A stretch of DNA of 64,000 nucleotides from Shewanella sp. Choline-02u-19 (GTDB lineage: Bacteria > Pseudomonadota > Gammaproteobacteria > Enterobacterales > Shewanellaceae): positions 124,001 through 188,000 of the forward strand of contig NZ_PJBE01000013.1 in the NCBI RefSeq assembly GCF_002836205.1, read 5' to 3'. Each line of letters begins with the position of its first letter. The stretch's first letter is position 1. The position numbers and the translations under genes are program-made. The notes under the pieces were generated by a model. The model ran no database searches. It was not told the origin of the DNA and saw only the letters and a program-made list of their open reading frames with translations. This document shows positions 52,946 to 62,798 of this stretch, one piece after another.

Positions 52946-54448
52946 ATGGATAGATTTGGATTGCTCTCGATAACGTGTATTGTGCTTATACTGCTGCTAG
53001 CTGCAGTATTTTGGCGTTTTTTAATTTGCCGTCGCCAATTAATTAAATTGCGTTTATCGACTAATCATAAACCCGAACAACCCAATGAAAGTGGTTTAAT
53101 CGTATCCAGCATGTCCCAAGCGTTGCTGCAAAGTGAGCAAATGGTGTCGCAGTTACAACAGCAGTTACATCAAGCAGGACACGATAAATTAACGGGATTG
53201 GGTAACCGCTTAAGCATGAAGCGAAAGCTGGCTGAACAGATGCCATTGGAAAAAGGCAGTTTAGTGCTGGTGGACATCTATCGCTTTCGCTATGTAAACG
53301 ATCTTTTCGGCTTTAGCTTTGGTGATGAACTGCTCAAACAAATCTCGAGCAGGATTGAAGCTAATTTTCTCGAATCCGCGACTATCGCAAGAATGAATGA
53401 AGATGAATTTATCATCTATTCCCCCTCAGGTTTTGTAGACGCAGATTTAACAACGCTAACTGCGTATTTACAACAACCTTACAGCGTGTTCGACAGTCCA
53501 ATTAGTGTGCGTATTCAGCTAGGACACCTCGAACTTGAACGTTTTCATGCTGACATTAGTACCATGCTACGTCGCCTCGATTTGGCGCTTAAAAAAGCGA
53601 AAGCATTGGATATTGGCATTGCACATTACTCCGCCGGCGATGACGCCGTGCAGCTAAGGGATGTGTCGATTATTAATAGCTTGGCTAAAGCGTTACAAGA
53701 CGGTGAGCTTTATATGGTGTATCAGCCTAAGCAAAATTGTGTCGCTAATAGTTGTACTCAAGTCGAAGCGTTAATGCGCTGGAAGCATAAAACATTAGGC
53801 GTTATTTCCCCAGCAGAGTTTATCCCGCTCGCGGAGTATGCCGGTATGATTGATATGGTGAGCCAGTGGGTGTTAGATCAAGTGGTGCTACAACAATCAA
53901 AATGGCGACAAATGGGCATCGTTGTGCAAGTGGCGGTCAACCTATCAACCCAAGACTTAAAGAATCAATCGTTGCTTGAAGAGATAGAAGCGAGGCTGAC
54001 CAAGTATCAATTACCTGCCAATGCATTATCTATCGAGCTAACTGAAAGCAAATTAATGGAAGATATCGATAACGCAGTGATTGCAATCAATAAGTTGCGT
54101 AATATTGGTGTTGATATTGCGATTGACGACTTTGGCACTGGTCACTCTTCTTTAGCGTACCTCAAGTACTTACCTGTCGATGAGGTCAAGATAGATAAAG
54201 CCTTTATTGAAGGCTTAGATACCGATGAGCATGCCAGACATATCATGGATACCAGTATCCGATTAGCCAAAGGCTTAGGCTTTAAAGTCACGGTTGAAGG
54301 CGTGGAAACTGAATCGGTACGGCAGATCATTATTCCGATGGGGGTCGATAAAATTCAGGGCGATATATTTGCTAAACCATTGACTTCGACTGACCTTGAA
54401 ATGAGGTGGCCACAGCTTAGTGGGATATCGCCCGGAGCCACTCGCTAG
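52946..54448 (+). CDS. EAL c-di-GMP phosphodiesterase with degenerate GGDEF domain
   Basis: A 500-residue protein with one N-terminal helix (residues 6-27), then a GGDEF domain whose signature is NEDEF (in ARMNEDEF near 150). That motif is unlikely to be a cyclase and may instead bind GTP. The EAL domain is complete: VEALMRWKH near 272, the NLSTQD region near 335, ELTESKLMED near 365, and DDFGTGHSSL near 393. It should therefore break down c-di-GMP. It follows the HDOD gene, and its stop overlaps the convergent thioesterase stop by four bases. Confidence 0.9.
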   Translation: MDRFGLLSITCIVLILLLAAVFWRFLICRRQLIKLRLSTNHKPEQPNESGLIVSSMSQALLQSEQMVSQLQQQLHQAGHDKLTGLGNRLSMKRKLAEQMPLEKGSLVLVDIYRFRYVNDLFGFSFGDELLKQISSRIEANFLESATIARMNEDEFIIYSPSGFVDADLTTLTAYLQQPYSVFDSPISVRIQLGHLELERFHADISTMLRRLDLALKKAKALDIGIAHYSAGDDAVQLRDVSIINSLAKALQDGELYMVYQPKQNCVANSCTQVEALMRWKHKTLGVISPAEFIPLAEYAGMIDMVSQWVLDQVVLQQSKWRQMGIVVQVAVNLSTQDLKNQSLLEEIEARLTKYQLPANALSIELTESKLMEDIDNAVIAINKLRNIGVDIAIDDFGTGHSSLAYLKYLPVDEVKIDKAFIEGLDTDEHARHIMDTSIRLAKGLGFKVTVEGVETESVRQIIIPMGVDKIQGDIFAKPLTSTDLEMRWPQLSGISPGATR

Positions 54449-54891
54449 AAAGTGACCGGCTGAGAAAAAGCTTCTCCAAGTCGGTTTATCAATATTTGTG
54501 GCATTGGGCTCAGCTGACGGTTTTTATTCATACACACCATCTCAATTAACGCTGTTACCGCTGCTTTTTTAGCATTTGGACGCCAAATCTCCTGTAACCA
54601 GACTGTGCGATACTTACTTTCGAAGTAGAAACGCGTCCTAATATCGATAATATCAGCAAATTCAACGCCATCGTGGCACAACATATCGCTACGATAAACG
54701 GCAAAACCTAAATCGTGCTCATCCCATAAGCTTGCCAGGTTTTTTGCACCAATTACATGTTCACGAGCCCGTTCAAAATATTTTAAAAAATTAGGATGGT
54801 ACACAACACCGGAAAAATCGGTGTCTTCATAGTAAATTTGTACCGGAAAATTAAAGGTTTTACTGTGTTGTACTGACTTAGTCGAGGGCAT
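54445..54891 (-). CDS. YbgC/FadM-type acyl-CoA thioesterase
   Basis: A 148-residue hot-dog-fold thioesterase of the 4HBT family. The active-site block YYEDTDFSGVVYHPNFLKYF at residues 19-38 carries the catalytic Asp, followed by FERAREH. It lacks the usual tol-pal neighbours of YbgC, so it is probably a stand-alone paralogue hydrolysing short acyl-CoAs. It is convergent with, and slightly overlaps, the EAL gene. Confidence 0.85.
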   Translation of the reverse strand: MPSTKSVQHSKTFNFPVQIYYEDTDFSGVVYHPNFLKYFERAREHVIGAKNLASLWDEHDLGFAVYRSDMLCHDGVEFADIIDIRTRFYFESKYRTVWLQEIWRPNAKKAAVTALIEMVCMNKNRQLSPMPQILINRLGEAFSQPVTF

Positions 54892-55080
54892 ATTGGTTGT
54901 GGTCTAGTCATGAATCGTATCAAAGTGACACTAGCTTAGCATAGGAAGCGTTAACGGCTTAAATCCTATGCCAGAGCGATATTTTAATTAATGCCAAAAA
55001 GTGTGAGATTAATTTGAGTTTTCACCTATATATTCATTAGAATGTTCTCATTGAAATAAATCTAATGGAGTTGGATAGAT

Positions 55081-55521
55081 ATGGCGGACAAAATTGTAGC
55101 AGTAAACACTCAAATGGGAGAGGGCTGGAAAGTCAGCGCGCAGATCCGAGAGCATCTACTGGTGATTGATCAACCTACCGCTGGAAATGAAGGTGCTAAC
55201 CCACTGGAAACTTTTGTTTTCTCGCTGGCCGGATGTATCTCCACCATTGCAAAAATGGTGGCGAGAGAGCAAAAAATTGATCTGCAGCAGTTTGATATGT
55301 CGATGAAAGCTCAACTTAATAGTGCTGGACTACTGGGCAAACCTTCAGATGATCCGGTCGGTTTCAAAGTGATCGATATTATCGCCACAATGGATGCGAT
55401 GAAAGATGATATTCAACTCACTGATGAGCAAAAAAGTACTTTTTTAGACACTGTTTGCCACCGCTGTCCGGTTCACGATAATTTGCTGAATCCAACCTTG
55501 GTAACACACGCAGTTGCTTAG
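55081..55521 (+). CDS. OsmC-family peroxiredoxin-like protein
   Basis: A 146-residue OsmC/Ohr-fold protein. The two conserved cysteines are in SLAGCISTIAKMV near residue 51 and in VCHRCPVHDNLL near 128-131 (a CxxC pair here). Such proteins reduce organic hydroperoxides, though this YhfA-like subgroup is less well understood. GGAGTTGGATAG precedes the start. It is a single gene. Confidence 0.85.
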   Translation: MADKIVAVNTQMGEGWKVSAQIREHLLVIDQPTAGNEGANPLETFVFSLAGCISTIAKMVAREQKIDLQQFDMSMKAQLNSAGLLGKPSDDPVGFKVIDIIATMDAMKDDIQLTDEQKSTFLDTVCHRCPVHDNLLNPTLVTHAVA

Positions 55522-55545
55522 CTATAGCCTATGTTAGTTTAGACC

Positions 55546-55572
55546 GCCCTGTTGTCGAAAGCGCGACGGGGC
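55546..55572 (+). terminator. Imperfect hairpin after osmC-family gene
   Basis: GCCC-TGTT-GTCG can pair with CGAC-G-GGGC across a short loop (55546-55572). There is no T run, so termination is uncertain. The following 330 bases to 55900 are AT-rich and hold no gene that I can support; the promoter of the next gene must be there. Confidence 0.4.
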
Positions 55573-55900
55573 AGCTTACTAGCGTAAAGCTATGTCATAT
55601 AAAAACTAATGCCACGTAAATAAGTTATTCCCCCTCATTCAAATCGGCGTTAATGCCCAATCTTCAGTGACCCTAATTTCATAATATATTTATCGATTAA
55701 ATATGCCTGAATGATTGGGTGATTTGATGCTGTTTGTCATCAAAACCCTGTGCTTTAAGCCTTTATAAAAATGTGTAAAAACAAATAGTATATTGAATAA
55801 CTGGGGCTGAATGGCTTGAATGAAAAATGGACAGGCGCTGGGGGATATTATTTCACCTCTATTCTGCTAGAATCTTAGTAACCCCTATTAAATTTTTTGC

Positions 55901-58900
55901 ATGGATGAATCGTACTTTATGGATCAAAGTTTAATTTTTTCGCTTATTCAAAATGCGGCATTGTTGTTAGCAATGGTGTTTGTTTACGACGCGTTTCCTC
56001 GCAGTCATAAACGAGAACTTGATGTGCTCTGGAGAATTGGGATCGGCGCCCTGGTTGGGGTTATTGCTGTTTCAGTTATGTTGAGTCCTTGGCAATATAG
56101 TGAAGGCGCTTTCTTCGATTCAAGAACGGTTATTCTCGGTATTTCTGGCATGTTTTTTGGTGGTATACCGACATTGGTTGCCGTACTTATTAGTGGTCTG
56201 TTCCGTTTAAGCGAGGGCGGGGTTGGCGTATGGTCTGGTATTGGGTCGATAATGACATCGGCATTAGTGGGCTACTTGTGGGGGAAATATCGTAAAGGCG
56301 ATATCAGTGACATTCGCTTTAGAGAGCTACTCATATTCGGTTTTAGCCTTAATACATTAGTGCTGTTGTGGGGGCTAGTGATGCCGTTAGATGCGGCTAT
56401 TTCAATGCTTAGACAGATAACGTTACCTGTTTTAATAATCTTTCCAATCACTACTGCGTTCTTGGGAATGTTGTTATCCCGACGGATTGAAATAGAAAGA
56501 GACCAAAAAATAAAATTGCAAGATCACCTGTTGTTTAAGTCTCATTTTCAAGCGGGCAGCATGGGCATTGCGATTACCGATAATCAGCATCAGTGGATAA
56601 AAGTAAACCCAAATTTATGCCATATGTTGCAATACAGCGAACCCGAGCTACTTGAACTCTTGTGGTCAGACTTGATCCATCACAATGACTTTAACCTTTA
56701 TCAGCATTACTTCTCAGAGATGTTGGCGGGGGATAACAACGAGTTCGAGCTTGATATTCGATTTATCGCTAACGATGATTCTATTGTGTATACCCACATG
56801 ACAGTGGCTTGCCAAAGAAATCAAGGCAAAGTCGAATTAGTCATTATTGGTTTATTAAATCGAAGTTCGCAAAAACAAGCCGAAATGGCAATGTTAGCCA
56901 GCCAAGAGCAATTGGGTTTGGTGTTAGATAGCAGTGAGCTAGGTTTTTGGGACTGGGATATTGTTAATGATAAGGTCGAGCGCAACGAACATAGTGCCAA
57001 CTTGCTTGGCTGCGATGTCACTACGCTCAATAATAACCCCAAGCTTTGGATGCGGGCAATTCACCCGAAAGACAGAGTAGGAGTGCTTAGCTCGATAGAT
57101 GAACATATTAGTGGTGTGAGTGAACAGCATAAAATTGAATATCGAATGTACTCTCATACTGGCGAGATCCGCTGGATCTTGGATTCAGGAAAAATAGTGA
57201 GTCGAGACGAAAATAATAAACCGTTACGTATGTGCGGTGTGCATACGGATATTACCGACCGTAAGCGGGTTGAAGAGTCATTAAAGTTAGCGGCATCGGT
57301 TTATAACAACAGTAGCGAAGCGATGAGTGTGCAAGATGAAGCTGGCACTATCATCAATATAAATGCCGCGTTTACTGATATTACCGGCTATAGCGACGTT
57401 GAAATTAAGCAGCAGAATATTCAGATTTTGCAATGTAATCGAAATAATCGCAGTACATATGAGCAGATGGAATTGTCAGTAGAAGAAACAGGTCGCTGGC
57501 AGGGGGAGACATGGTTAAGGCGCAAAAATGGTGAAGAGTTTGTGGTGTGGTTAACCCTTAACACACTGTTTGATGCTGAAGCACAAACTGAACGTCGAGT
57601 GGCGCTGTTTTCCGATATTACCGATAAAAAACAGGCTGAACAGATAATCTGGAAGCAAGCTAATTATGATCCTCTGACCGGATTGCCCAATCGTCGAATG
57701 TTGCTCGACTATCTTGGCGCTGAGATTTTAAAGTCAGATAGGCGAGAAAAACACTTTGCATTGATGTTTCTTGATCTTGATTACTTTAAAGAGGTTAACG
57801 ATACATTAGGGCATGACATGGGGGACTTACTGTTAACCGAAGCCGCAAAGCGCTTGAAGAGCTGTATTCGAGATAGCGATGTTGTTGCACGACTAGGCGG
57901 TGATGAATTCACGGTGGTACTTTCTGGCATCACTGATATAAAAGGGGTGGATAAAGTCGCTCAAAACATTCTTAACCGTATTGCAGAGCCCTTTAACCTT
58001 GGCGAAGAGAGCGCGTATATAAGTGCCAGTATTGGTATTACCCTTTATCCTGATGATGCCGCAAGTATCGAAGGGTTATTGAAACACGCCGATCAAGCGA
58101 TGTACGCCGCTAAAGATCAAGGTCGGAACCGATTCCATTACTTCACCCCGTCAATGCAACGGAACGCTAAATACCGTATGCGCTTAATTCAAGATCTCAG
58201 GTTGGCGATTTCAAACCAAGAGTTTGAATTATATTATCAACCGATAGTCGGTTTAGCTGATAATCATGCGATCAAAGCGGAAGCGCTCATTCGTTGGAAT
58301 CACCCGAAGCGTGGATTAGTGTCACCGATAGAGTTTATCTCTGTCGCCGAAGAGACAGGACTGATTATTGAGATTGGTGATTGGGTCTTTCAACAAGCCG
58401 CGCGTCAATGTGCTCTGTGGCGCGATCGATTTGGAATTGAAGTACAGATCAGTATCAACAAATCGCCAGTACAATTTAGGGATGAAGGTGAGAGCTTTGA
58501 ATCTTGGATTGCACTGCTTAAAACTCTTAATCTTAGCCGGAACTCTATTTGCATCGAGATTACCGAAGGCTTGTTACTTGATAGTAATGAGACGATATAC
58601 CATAAACTCGCACAGTACCGTGCTGCTGGGATGCAGATCTCACTTGATGATTTTGGCACTGGCTACTCCTCTTTAGCCTATCTTAAAAAATTCGACATTG
58701 ATTTTTTAAAAATCGATCAGTCTTTCACCCAGAATTTGGACAGCAACAGTGATGACTCTACCTTGTGTGAAGCGATTATTGTGATGGCACATAAGCTAGG
58801 AATGAAAGTGATTGCAGAAGGTGTTGAGACAGATTACCAACGACAAGTGTTATTGGATGCGGGTTGTGACTATGGTCAAGGATACTTGTTCTCAAGGCCT

Positions 58901-59017
58901 GTGCCTGCGGAGCAATTTGAAACGAACTGTATTATTCCCGCGACCCAAAAGGTGACCGTTGAGGAACCACAAGAGCGTAAGCAAAGTGCAGTTGAAGCTT
59001 ATACTAAAAATAAGTGA
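55901..59017 (+). CDS. Multidomain sensor: 5TMR-LYT, three PAS, GGDEF and EAL
   Basis: A 1038-residue membrane protein. Residues 7-195 form a LytS-type 5TM sensor (LIFSLIQNAALLLAMVFVYD, GISGMFFGGIPTL). Three PAS domains follow at about 210-325, 335-455 and 460-580. The GGDEF domain (about 590-750) has DLDYFKEVNDTLGHDMGD, intact GGDEF, and RDSD five residues before it, an RxxD product-inhibition site. The EAL domain (about 765-1010) has EALIRW and DDFGTGYSSL. It can plausibly both make and degrade c-di-GMP. 5TM-LYT domains sense small ligands in known LytS proteins; the ligand here is unknown. ATG 55919 is an alternative start. Confidence 0.92.
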   Translation: MDESYFMDQSLIFSLIQNAALLLAMVFVYDAFPRSHKRELDVLWRIGIGALVGVIAVSVMLSPWQYSEGAFFDSRTVILGISGMFFGGIPTLVAVLISGLFRLSEGGVGVWSGIGSIMTSALVGYLWGKYRKGDISDIRFRELLIFGFSLNTLVLLWGLVMPLDAAISMLRQITLPVLIIFPITTAFLGMLLSRRIEIERDQKIKLQDHLLFKSHFQAGSMGIAITDNQHQWIKVNPNLCHMLQYSEPELLELLWSDLIHHNDFNLYQHYFSEMLAGDNNEFELDIRFIANDDSIVYTHMTVACQRNQGKVELVIIGLLNRSSQKQAEMAMLASQEQLGLVLDSSELGFWDWDIVNDKVERNEHSANLLGCDVTTLNNNPKLWMRAIHPKDRVGVLSSIDEHISGVSEQHKIEYRMYSHTGEIRWILDSGKIVSRDENNKPLRMCGVHTDITDRKRVEESLKLAASVYNNSSEAMSVQDEAGTIININAAFTDITGYSDVEIKQQNIQILQCNRNNRSTYEQMELSVEETGRWQGETWLRRKNGEEFVVWLTLNTLFDAEAQTERRVALFSDITDKKQAEQIIWKQANYDPLTGLPNRRMLLDYLGAEILKSDRREKHFALMFLDLDYFKEVNDTLGHDMGDLLLTEAAKRLKSCIRDSDVVARLGGDEFTVVLSGITDIKGVDKVAQNILNRIAEPFNLGEESAYISASIGITLYPDDAASIEGLLKHADQAMYAAKDQGRNRFHYFTPSMQRNAKYRMRLIQDLRLAISNQEFELYYQPIVGLADNHAIKAEALIRWNHPKRGLVSPIEFISVAEETGLIIEIGDWVFQQAARQCALWRDRFGIEVQISINKSPVQFRDEGESFESWIALLKTLNLSRNSICIEITEGLLLDSNETIYHKLAQYRAAGMQISLDDFGTGYSSLAYLKKFDIDFLKIDQSFTQNLDSNSDDSTLCEAIIVMAHKLGMKVIAEGVETDYQRQVLLDAGCDYGQGYLFSRPVPAEQFETNCIIPATQKVTVEEPQERKQSAVEAYTKNK

Positions 59018-59169
59018 TGTTAGCTTACTGTTATCGTTTTTCCTTGAGTCGTTAATAACAGCATAGAGAAAATGTGCCTTGTCGTGGCTTCACTACGTTT
59101 GGCTATATTAACTGCGCTGGGTTTTTGGTAGACTCCGCGCTCACTTTTATTCCCTGTACTGAGCCAACC

Positions 59170-60501
59170 ATGAACTTTGATGCATTCGATTTACATCCCC
59201 ACATTTTAGATGCTGTCTCTGCGCGCGGTTACCAAGCGTTAACGGAAGTACAGGTACAAGTATTACCTGTGGCAATGCAGGGTAAAGATATCATGGCATG
59301 TGCCCAAACTGGCACCGGCAAAACGGCAGCATTTGCGCTACCGTTACTGAATACCTTATCGAAGCAAATGGAGCTTCAGCAAAGCAATGAAGCAGAAACG
59401 GCTACCCCAAGTGAGTATAAGGCTGAGTTGAGAGTCTTAGTGTTAACGCCGACTCGCGAACTCGCTATCCAGGTTGCTGAAAATATTCAAGCCTATTCAA
59501 AGTTTTTGCCTTTTAAAACCGCGGCGGTTTATGGCGGCGCCAATATGAATCCGCAACGTAAAGCGGTGCAAGGTGGCGTTGATATTCTAGTGGCTACTCC
59601 TGGTCGCCTGTTTGATCTTATCGGTCAGTTTGGCTTGGACCTGTCCAATGTCAGTCATTTAGTGGTTGATGAAGCAGACCGTATGTTAGACATGGGGTTT
59701 GTTAGAGATATTGAAAAAGTCAAAAAGCTGGTGGCCCGTGAGCATCAGACACTCTTTTTCTCGGCAACGTACAGCGAAGATATTAAAACGTTAGCGCAGA
59801 AGATGCTTATAGCCCCTGAGTGGATTAATGTTGCCACTGCGCCAACAGCGAGTAGCATCACTCAAGAGGTTTACTTAGTCGATAAGCGCCGTAAATCTGA
59901 GTTATTGTCTGAGCTTGTGGGTCGTAATAACTGGCAGCAGGTTTTGGTGTTTGTCAGCACCAAAGAAGGCGCTGAACATTTACACACAGAGCTTAAACTC
60001 GATGGCGTAAAAAGTGCTGTATTTCACGGTGATAAAACTCAAGGTTCTAGAAACCGAGCGTTAGAAGAGTTTAAAACGGGCAAACTAAGAGTCATGGTAG
60101 CAACTGACGTTGCAGCCCGTGGTTTGGACATTGAAGCACTGCCATTAGTGATTAACTTTGAGCTGCCTTTTGCCGCTGAAGATTACGTGCATCGAGTGGG
60201 TCGTACTGGTCGAGCGGGTTTATCTGGCCGTGCAATATCATTTGTATCTCCACAAGACAAAGAGATGTTGCAAGAGATTGAGCAAATCATTGAGCTGACA
60301 CTGCCGTGTATTACACTTCCCGGTTATGAAGAGGGCGCGCCTTTACCTGCACGCTATCGCGATGTCACCACAAAGGCTGTGAAAGAGAAGAGTCATAATA
60401 AGCGTAAATACCAAGAAAAAAGACGCAATGATGCAAAGCCACGACAAGGTGATAGCGAAAAAAATCGTTATGGTCGCACCAATACCAAAGTGAGCAAATA
60501 A
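59170..60501 (+). CDS. DEAD-box RNA helicase, RhlE-like
   Basis: A 443-residue helicase. Motifs: the N-terminal FDLHPHILDAVSARGY and Q motif, Walker A AQTGTGKT near residue 43, PTRELA near 97, VDEADRMLDMGF near 168, FSATYS near 197, and HRVGRTGRAG near 344. A lysine/arginine-rich tail after 400 is typical for RNA contact. ATG 59170 gives the family start; upstream codons lack similarity. It shares its core with the helicase at 32890 but differs in the tail and in an insert after motif I (QQSNEAETATPSEYKAEL). Confidence 0.92.
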   Translation: MNFDAFDLHPHILDAVSARGYQALTEVQVQVLPVAMQGKDIMACAQTGTGKTAAFALPLLNTLSKQMELQQSNEAETATPSEYKAELRVLVLTPTRELAIQVAENIQAYSKFLPFKTAAVYGGANMNPQRKAVQGGVDILVATPGRLFDLIGQFGLDLSNVSHLVVDEADRMLDMGFVRDIEKVKKLVAREHQTLFFSATYSEDIKTLAQKMLIAPEWINVATAPTASSITQEVYLVDKRRKSELLSELVGRNNWQQVLVFVSTKEGAEHLHTELKLDGVKSAVFHGDKTQGSRNRALEEFKTGKLRVMVATDVAARGLDIEALPLVINFELPFAAEDYVHRVGRTGRAGLSGRAISFVSPQDKEMLQEIEQIIELTLPCITLPGYEEGAPLPARYRDVTTKAVKEKSHNKRKYQEKRRNDAKPRQGDSEKNRYGRTNTKVSK

Positions 60502-60538
60502 ACGTTTATTAAAGCGCGAATAATATCGTTTTTAGAAT

Positions 60539-60570
60539 AAAAAAAAGTGAACGCTAAGTTCACTTTTTTT
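60539..60570. terminator. Terminator between helicase and endonuclease-like gene
   Basis: AAAAAAGTGAAC and GTTCACTTTTTT pair around GCTAA, with T runs on both strands between convergent genes. Confidence 0.9.
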
Positions 60571-60643
60571 ATGTCTGACTTTTAACTTTAACGATAAAGC
60601 GCAGTGATGTTTAACTGCGCTTATCATCTTTATTCATCGTTAA

Positions 60644-62056
60644 TTACAGTTCAACGTTGATCCATACTAAACGGTGATCTGAAGAGACTGACTTTCCGCC
60701 GCCGCCATACTTGCCAACACGAGCGTCGTTCATCATTAGGCGACCATCTTCAAAAGTCGCTGGCCAGAATACACCTGAGTCAGTCACATTTAAGTCACTT
60801 GATGGAATGACGTGGTCTAAACGTAGTCCTGAGGTACTGGTCACCATGTCTGGGTACTTAGTGCCCCAGTTTTCAGCGCGACATTCGCCAGTGGCTAAAC
60901 ATTCAGGGCCGCCTAAACTCGTTGGTGCATAAACACCATGAGTTGCTAACTGGTTAACTTGGTCACTGTATATTAAGCCTTTGATGCTATCTAAATAACC
61001 GTCACCACTTTCTGGATCGGCATTTAAGTCGCCTAAAATAACGAATGATGCATCAGCAGTAATGCCACCTTTGTTGCCAGCATCATCATAGATGTAGCTG
61101 CCTTCACCAGAGATGTAGTCATCCCAGAATTTAATTTCAGCGCGGTTAAGCAGCTTATTATTTTCGGTTATGGTATCGAAAATAGGCGGTGTTGGGTGTG
61201 ATAACAATAAGTGAACCACTTTGTCGCCATTTTCAGTTGGGATGATGATAGGGGCATCAACGTGGTTTTTAGAAGACAATGGCTTTGCTGCCCATGCTTC
61301 TTTACTGTACCACTCGTCACCACATGCCATGCCGGCTGGAATTGGGTTATTAGCATCTTCACAATTGGTGATTGTTGGGTTTGCTCCACCTGGCATATCT
61401 TTCCACTTAAAGTTTTGGAAAGTACGTACGTTGTCAGTATCAATTGGGTATTGTGATAATAGACCGAATGCATATTGACCGTGGTAGAAACCAAAGCCCC
61501 AAGCATCGCCAGGTAGGGCAACGCTGCCGTTACGGTCTAAATCGAAATCACTGAGTAAACCTGTATTAGTGGCAAAGCTCTCAGCGTAACCAAATTGGAT
61601 TGGCTCAAGTAATGTGACGTCGTCGGAAGTAGACCCTAACGCATTCTGTGGTACTGCAAGGTAGTTTAAACGAAAACCTTGAATGGCTTGTTGATCTTCA
61701 CCGGTGCCATCGTTGTTGAATTCAGCCATTAACAGTACAGCTGGACGTTCAGTTTGGATAATGGCAGCGATGTTACGAATTTGAATCACTTTCTCAGCGA
61801 CCGCTTTTTCAGCATCGGTTAGTGAACCATCAAACCATTTGTCCATTAAGTCTTGTTGCTCAGTTTGAGTGAGCTTCATTTCGGTAACGAGATCGGCGTA
61901 GGTATTTCTGTCGAAAGATAAGTTATAAGTAGCTATACGAACATTCGTTGTGTCTGGAGTTGGATCTGTTGGATAGTAGTTGTTGGTTTCATCGCTACAT
62001 CCAGCTAGCAGTGCGACAGTAATTGCAGCGGCAGCTGCTGTTTTTAGTAATTTCAT
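60644..62056 (-). CDS. Endonuclease/exonuclease/phosphatase-family lipoprotein
   Basis: A 470-residue lipoprotein. The signal MKLLKTAAAAAITVALLAGC has a lipobox LLAGC (Cys20). The mature part has endonuclease/exonuclease/phosphatase-fold motifs: IATYNLSFDR near 42, LLMAEFNNDG near 110 (Glu metal ligand), ILGDLNADPESGDG near 340, LDHVIPS near 415, and SSDHRLVW near 459. It may be an extracytoplasmic phosphodiesterase or nuclease. ATG 62056 follows GGGTCAAAAC; further in-frame starts upstream would precede the signal. Confidence 0.82.
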   Translation of the reverse strand: MKLLKTAAAAAITVALLAGCSDETNNYYPTDPTPDTTNVRIATYNLSFDRNTYADLVTEMKLTQTEQQDLMDKWFDGSLTDAEKAVAEKVIQIRNIAAIIQTERPAVLLMAEFNNDGTGEDQQAIQGFRLNYLAVPQNALGSTSDDVTLLEPIQFGYAESFATNTGLLSDFDLDRNGSVALPGDAWGFGFYHGQYAFGLLSQYPIDTDNVRTFQNFKWKDMPGGANPTITNCEDANNPIPAGMACGDEWYSKEAWAAKPLSSKNHVDAPIIIPTENGDKVVHLLLSHPTPPIFDTITENNKLLNRAEIKFWDDYISGEGSYIYDDAGNKGGITADASFVILGDLNADPESGDGYLDSIKGLIYSDQVNQLATHGVYAPTSLGGPECLATGECRAENWGTKYPDMVTSTSGLRLDHVIPSSDLNVTDSGVFWPATFEDGRLMMNDARVGKYGGGGKSVSSDHRLVWINVEL

Positions 62057-62376
62057 GTTTTGACCCATCAATAATAGTTATTATAAAACGCTCAATTTTT
62101 TGAGCTTCGCAGGTATTCTATACAGCTGTAGATTTGATGAAAATGAATCTCGGTTAACTTGGTGTTTAAGTGTTGTTTTAATGAGCTTTTGTTGTTTGTT
62201 GGTAACTGGGTTTGGTTGTTAATGTTGCACTTGAGTGTGTGATGTTGGGCTCCGTATTGGTGGCCATGAGAGGGCTGTGCGATGAGCCGGTGGGATTGGA
62301 ACGTGTGGATCACAGTTTCTTTTACTCATGGCTCAGATCATAATGCTGTTTTGTTAATGTGTGGATGGAGATGATA
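62057..62376. promoter_or_regulatory. Divergent intergenic region
   Basis: 320 bases between two divergent lipoprotein genes. No gene and no strong regulatory motif was recognised. Confidence 0.3.
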
Positions 62377-62700
62377 ATGAGTGTGCGTTTAGCAATGGCT
62401 ATAGGGAGCGCTATATTGTTGTTTTGTGGTTGCAGCTCAACGAGCGAGCCGCAATTGAGCCAAGTTTCGCAACTACAGCAAGCACAAGACTGTGATCTAA
62501 CTTGGTTTAAAAAAGTTGAAATGCAGATATTAACAGGCGATGACAATGGCCATGGGCCAGATTTAGGCTCGCTTGAGTGGCGTTCTGTGGTGGAGTTTAA
62601 GTTAGGCGTACGAGGAGATGAGTGGTTGCCGGAAATAAGCTCTGATTTGTGGTGTCACTATATCGATGAGCATTTTATCAAAAAGGCCGGTGTTGAATAG
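62377..62700 (+). CDS. Small lipoprotein of unknown function
   Basis: A 107-residue protein with a lipoprotein-like signal; the predicted lipidated Cys is in LLFCGCSST near residue 20. The mature part has two more cysteines (QDCDLTW and DLWCHYID), which might form a disulfide, and the patch GDDNGHGPDLGSLEWRSVVE. I do not recognise the family. ATG 62377 is chosen because GGAG at 62368-62371 is well placed; ATGs at 62365 and 62371 and a GTG at 62359 are also in frame. Confidence 0.65.
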   Translation: MSVRLAMAIGSAILLFCGCSSTSEPQLSQVSQLQQAQDCDLTWFKKVEMQILTGDDNGHGPDLGSLEWRSVVEFKLGVRGDEWLPEISSDLWCHYIDEHFIKKAGVE

Positions 62701-62798
62701 AGTCATCAGTATTTAGCGTTTTAATCAGTTTTGTACTCAACTCGAAACACTTATTCATCGAGAATGTTAGTGACAGTAAAGTATAGCGCTATGCAAGG

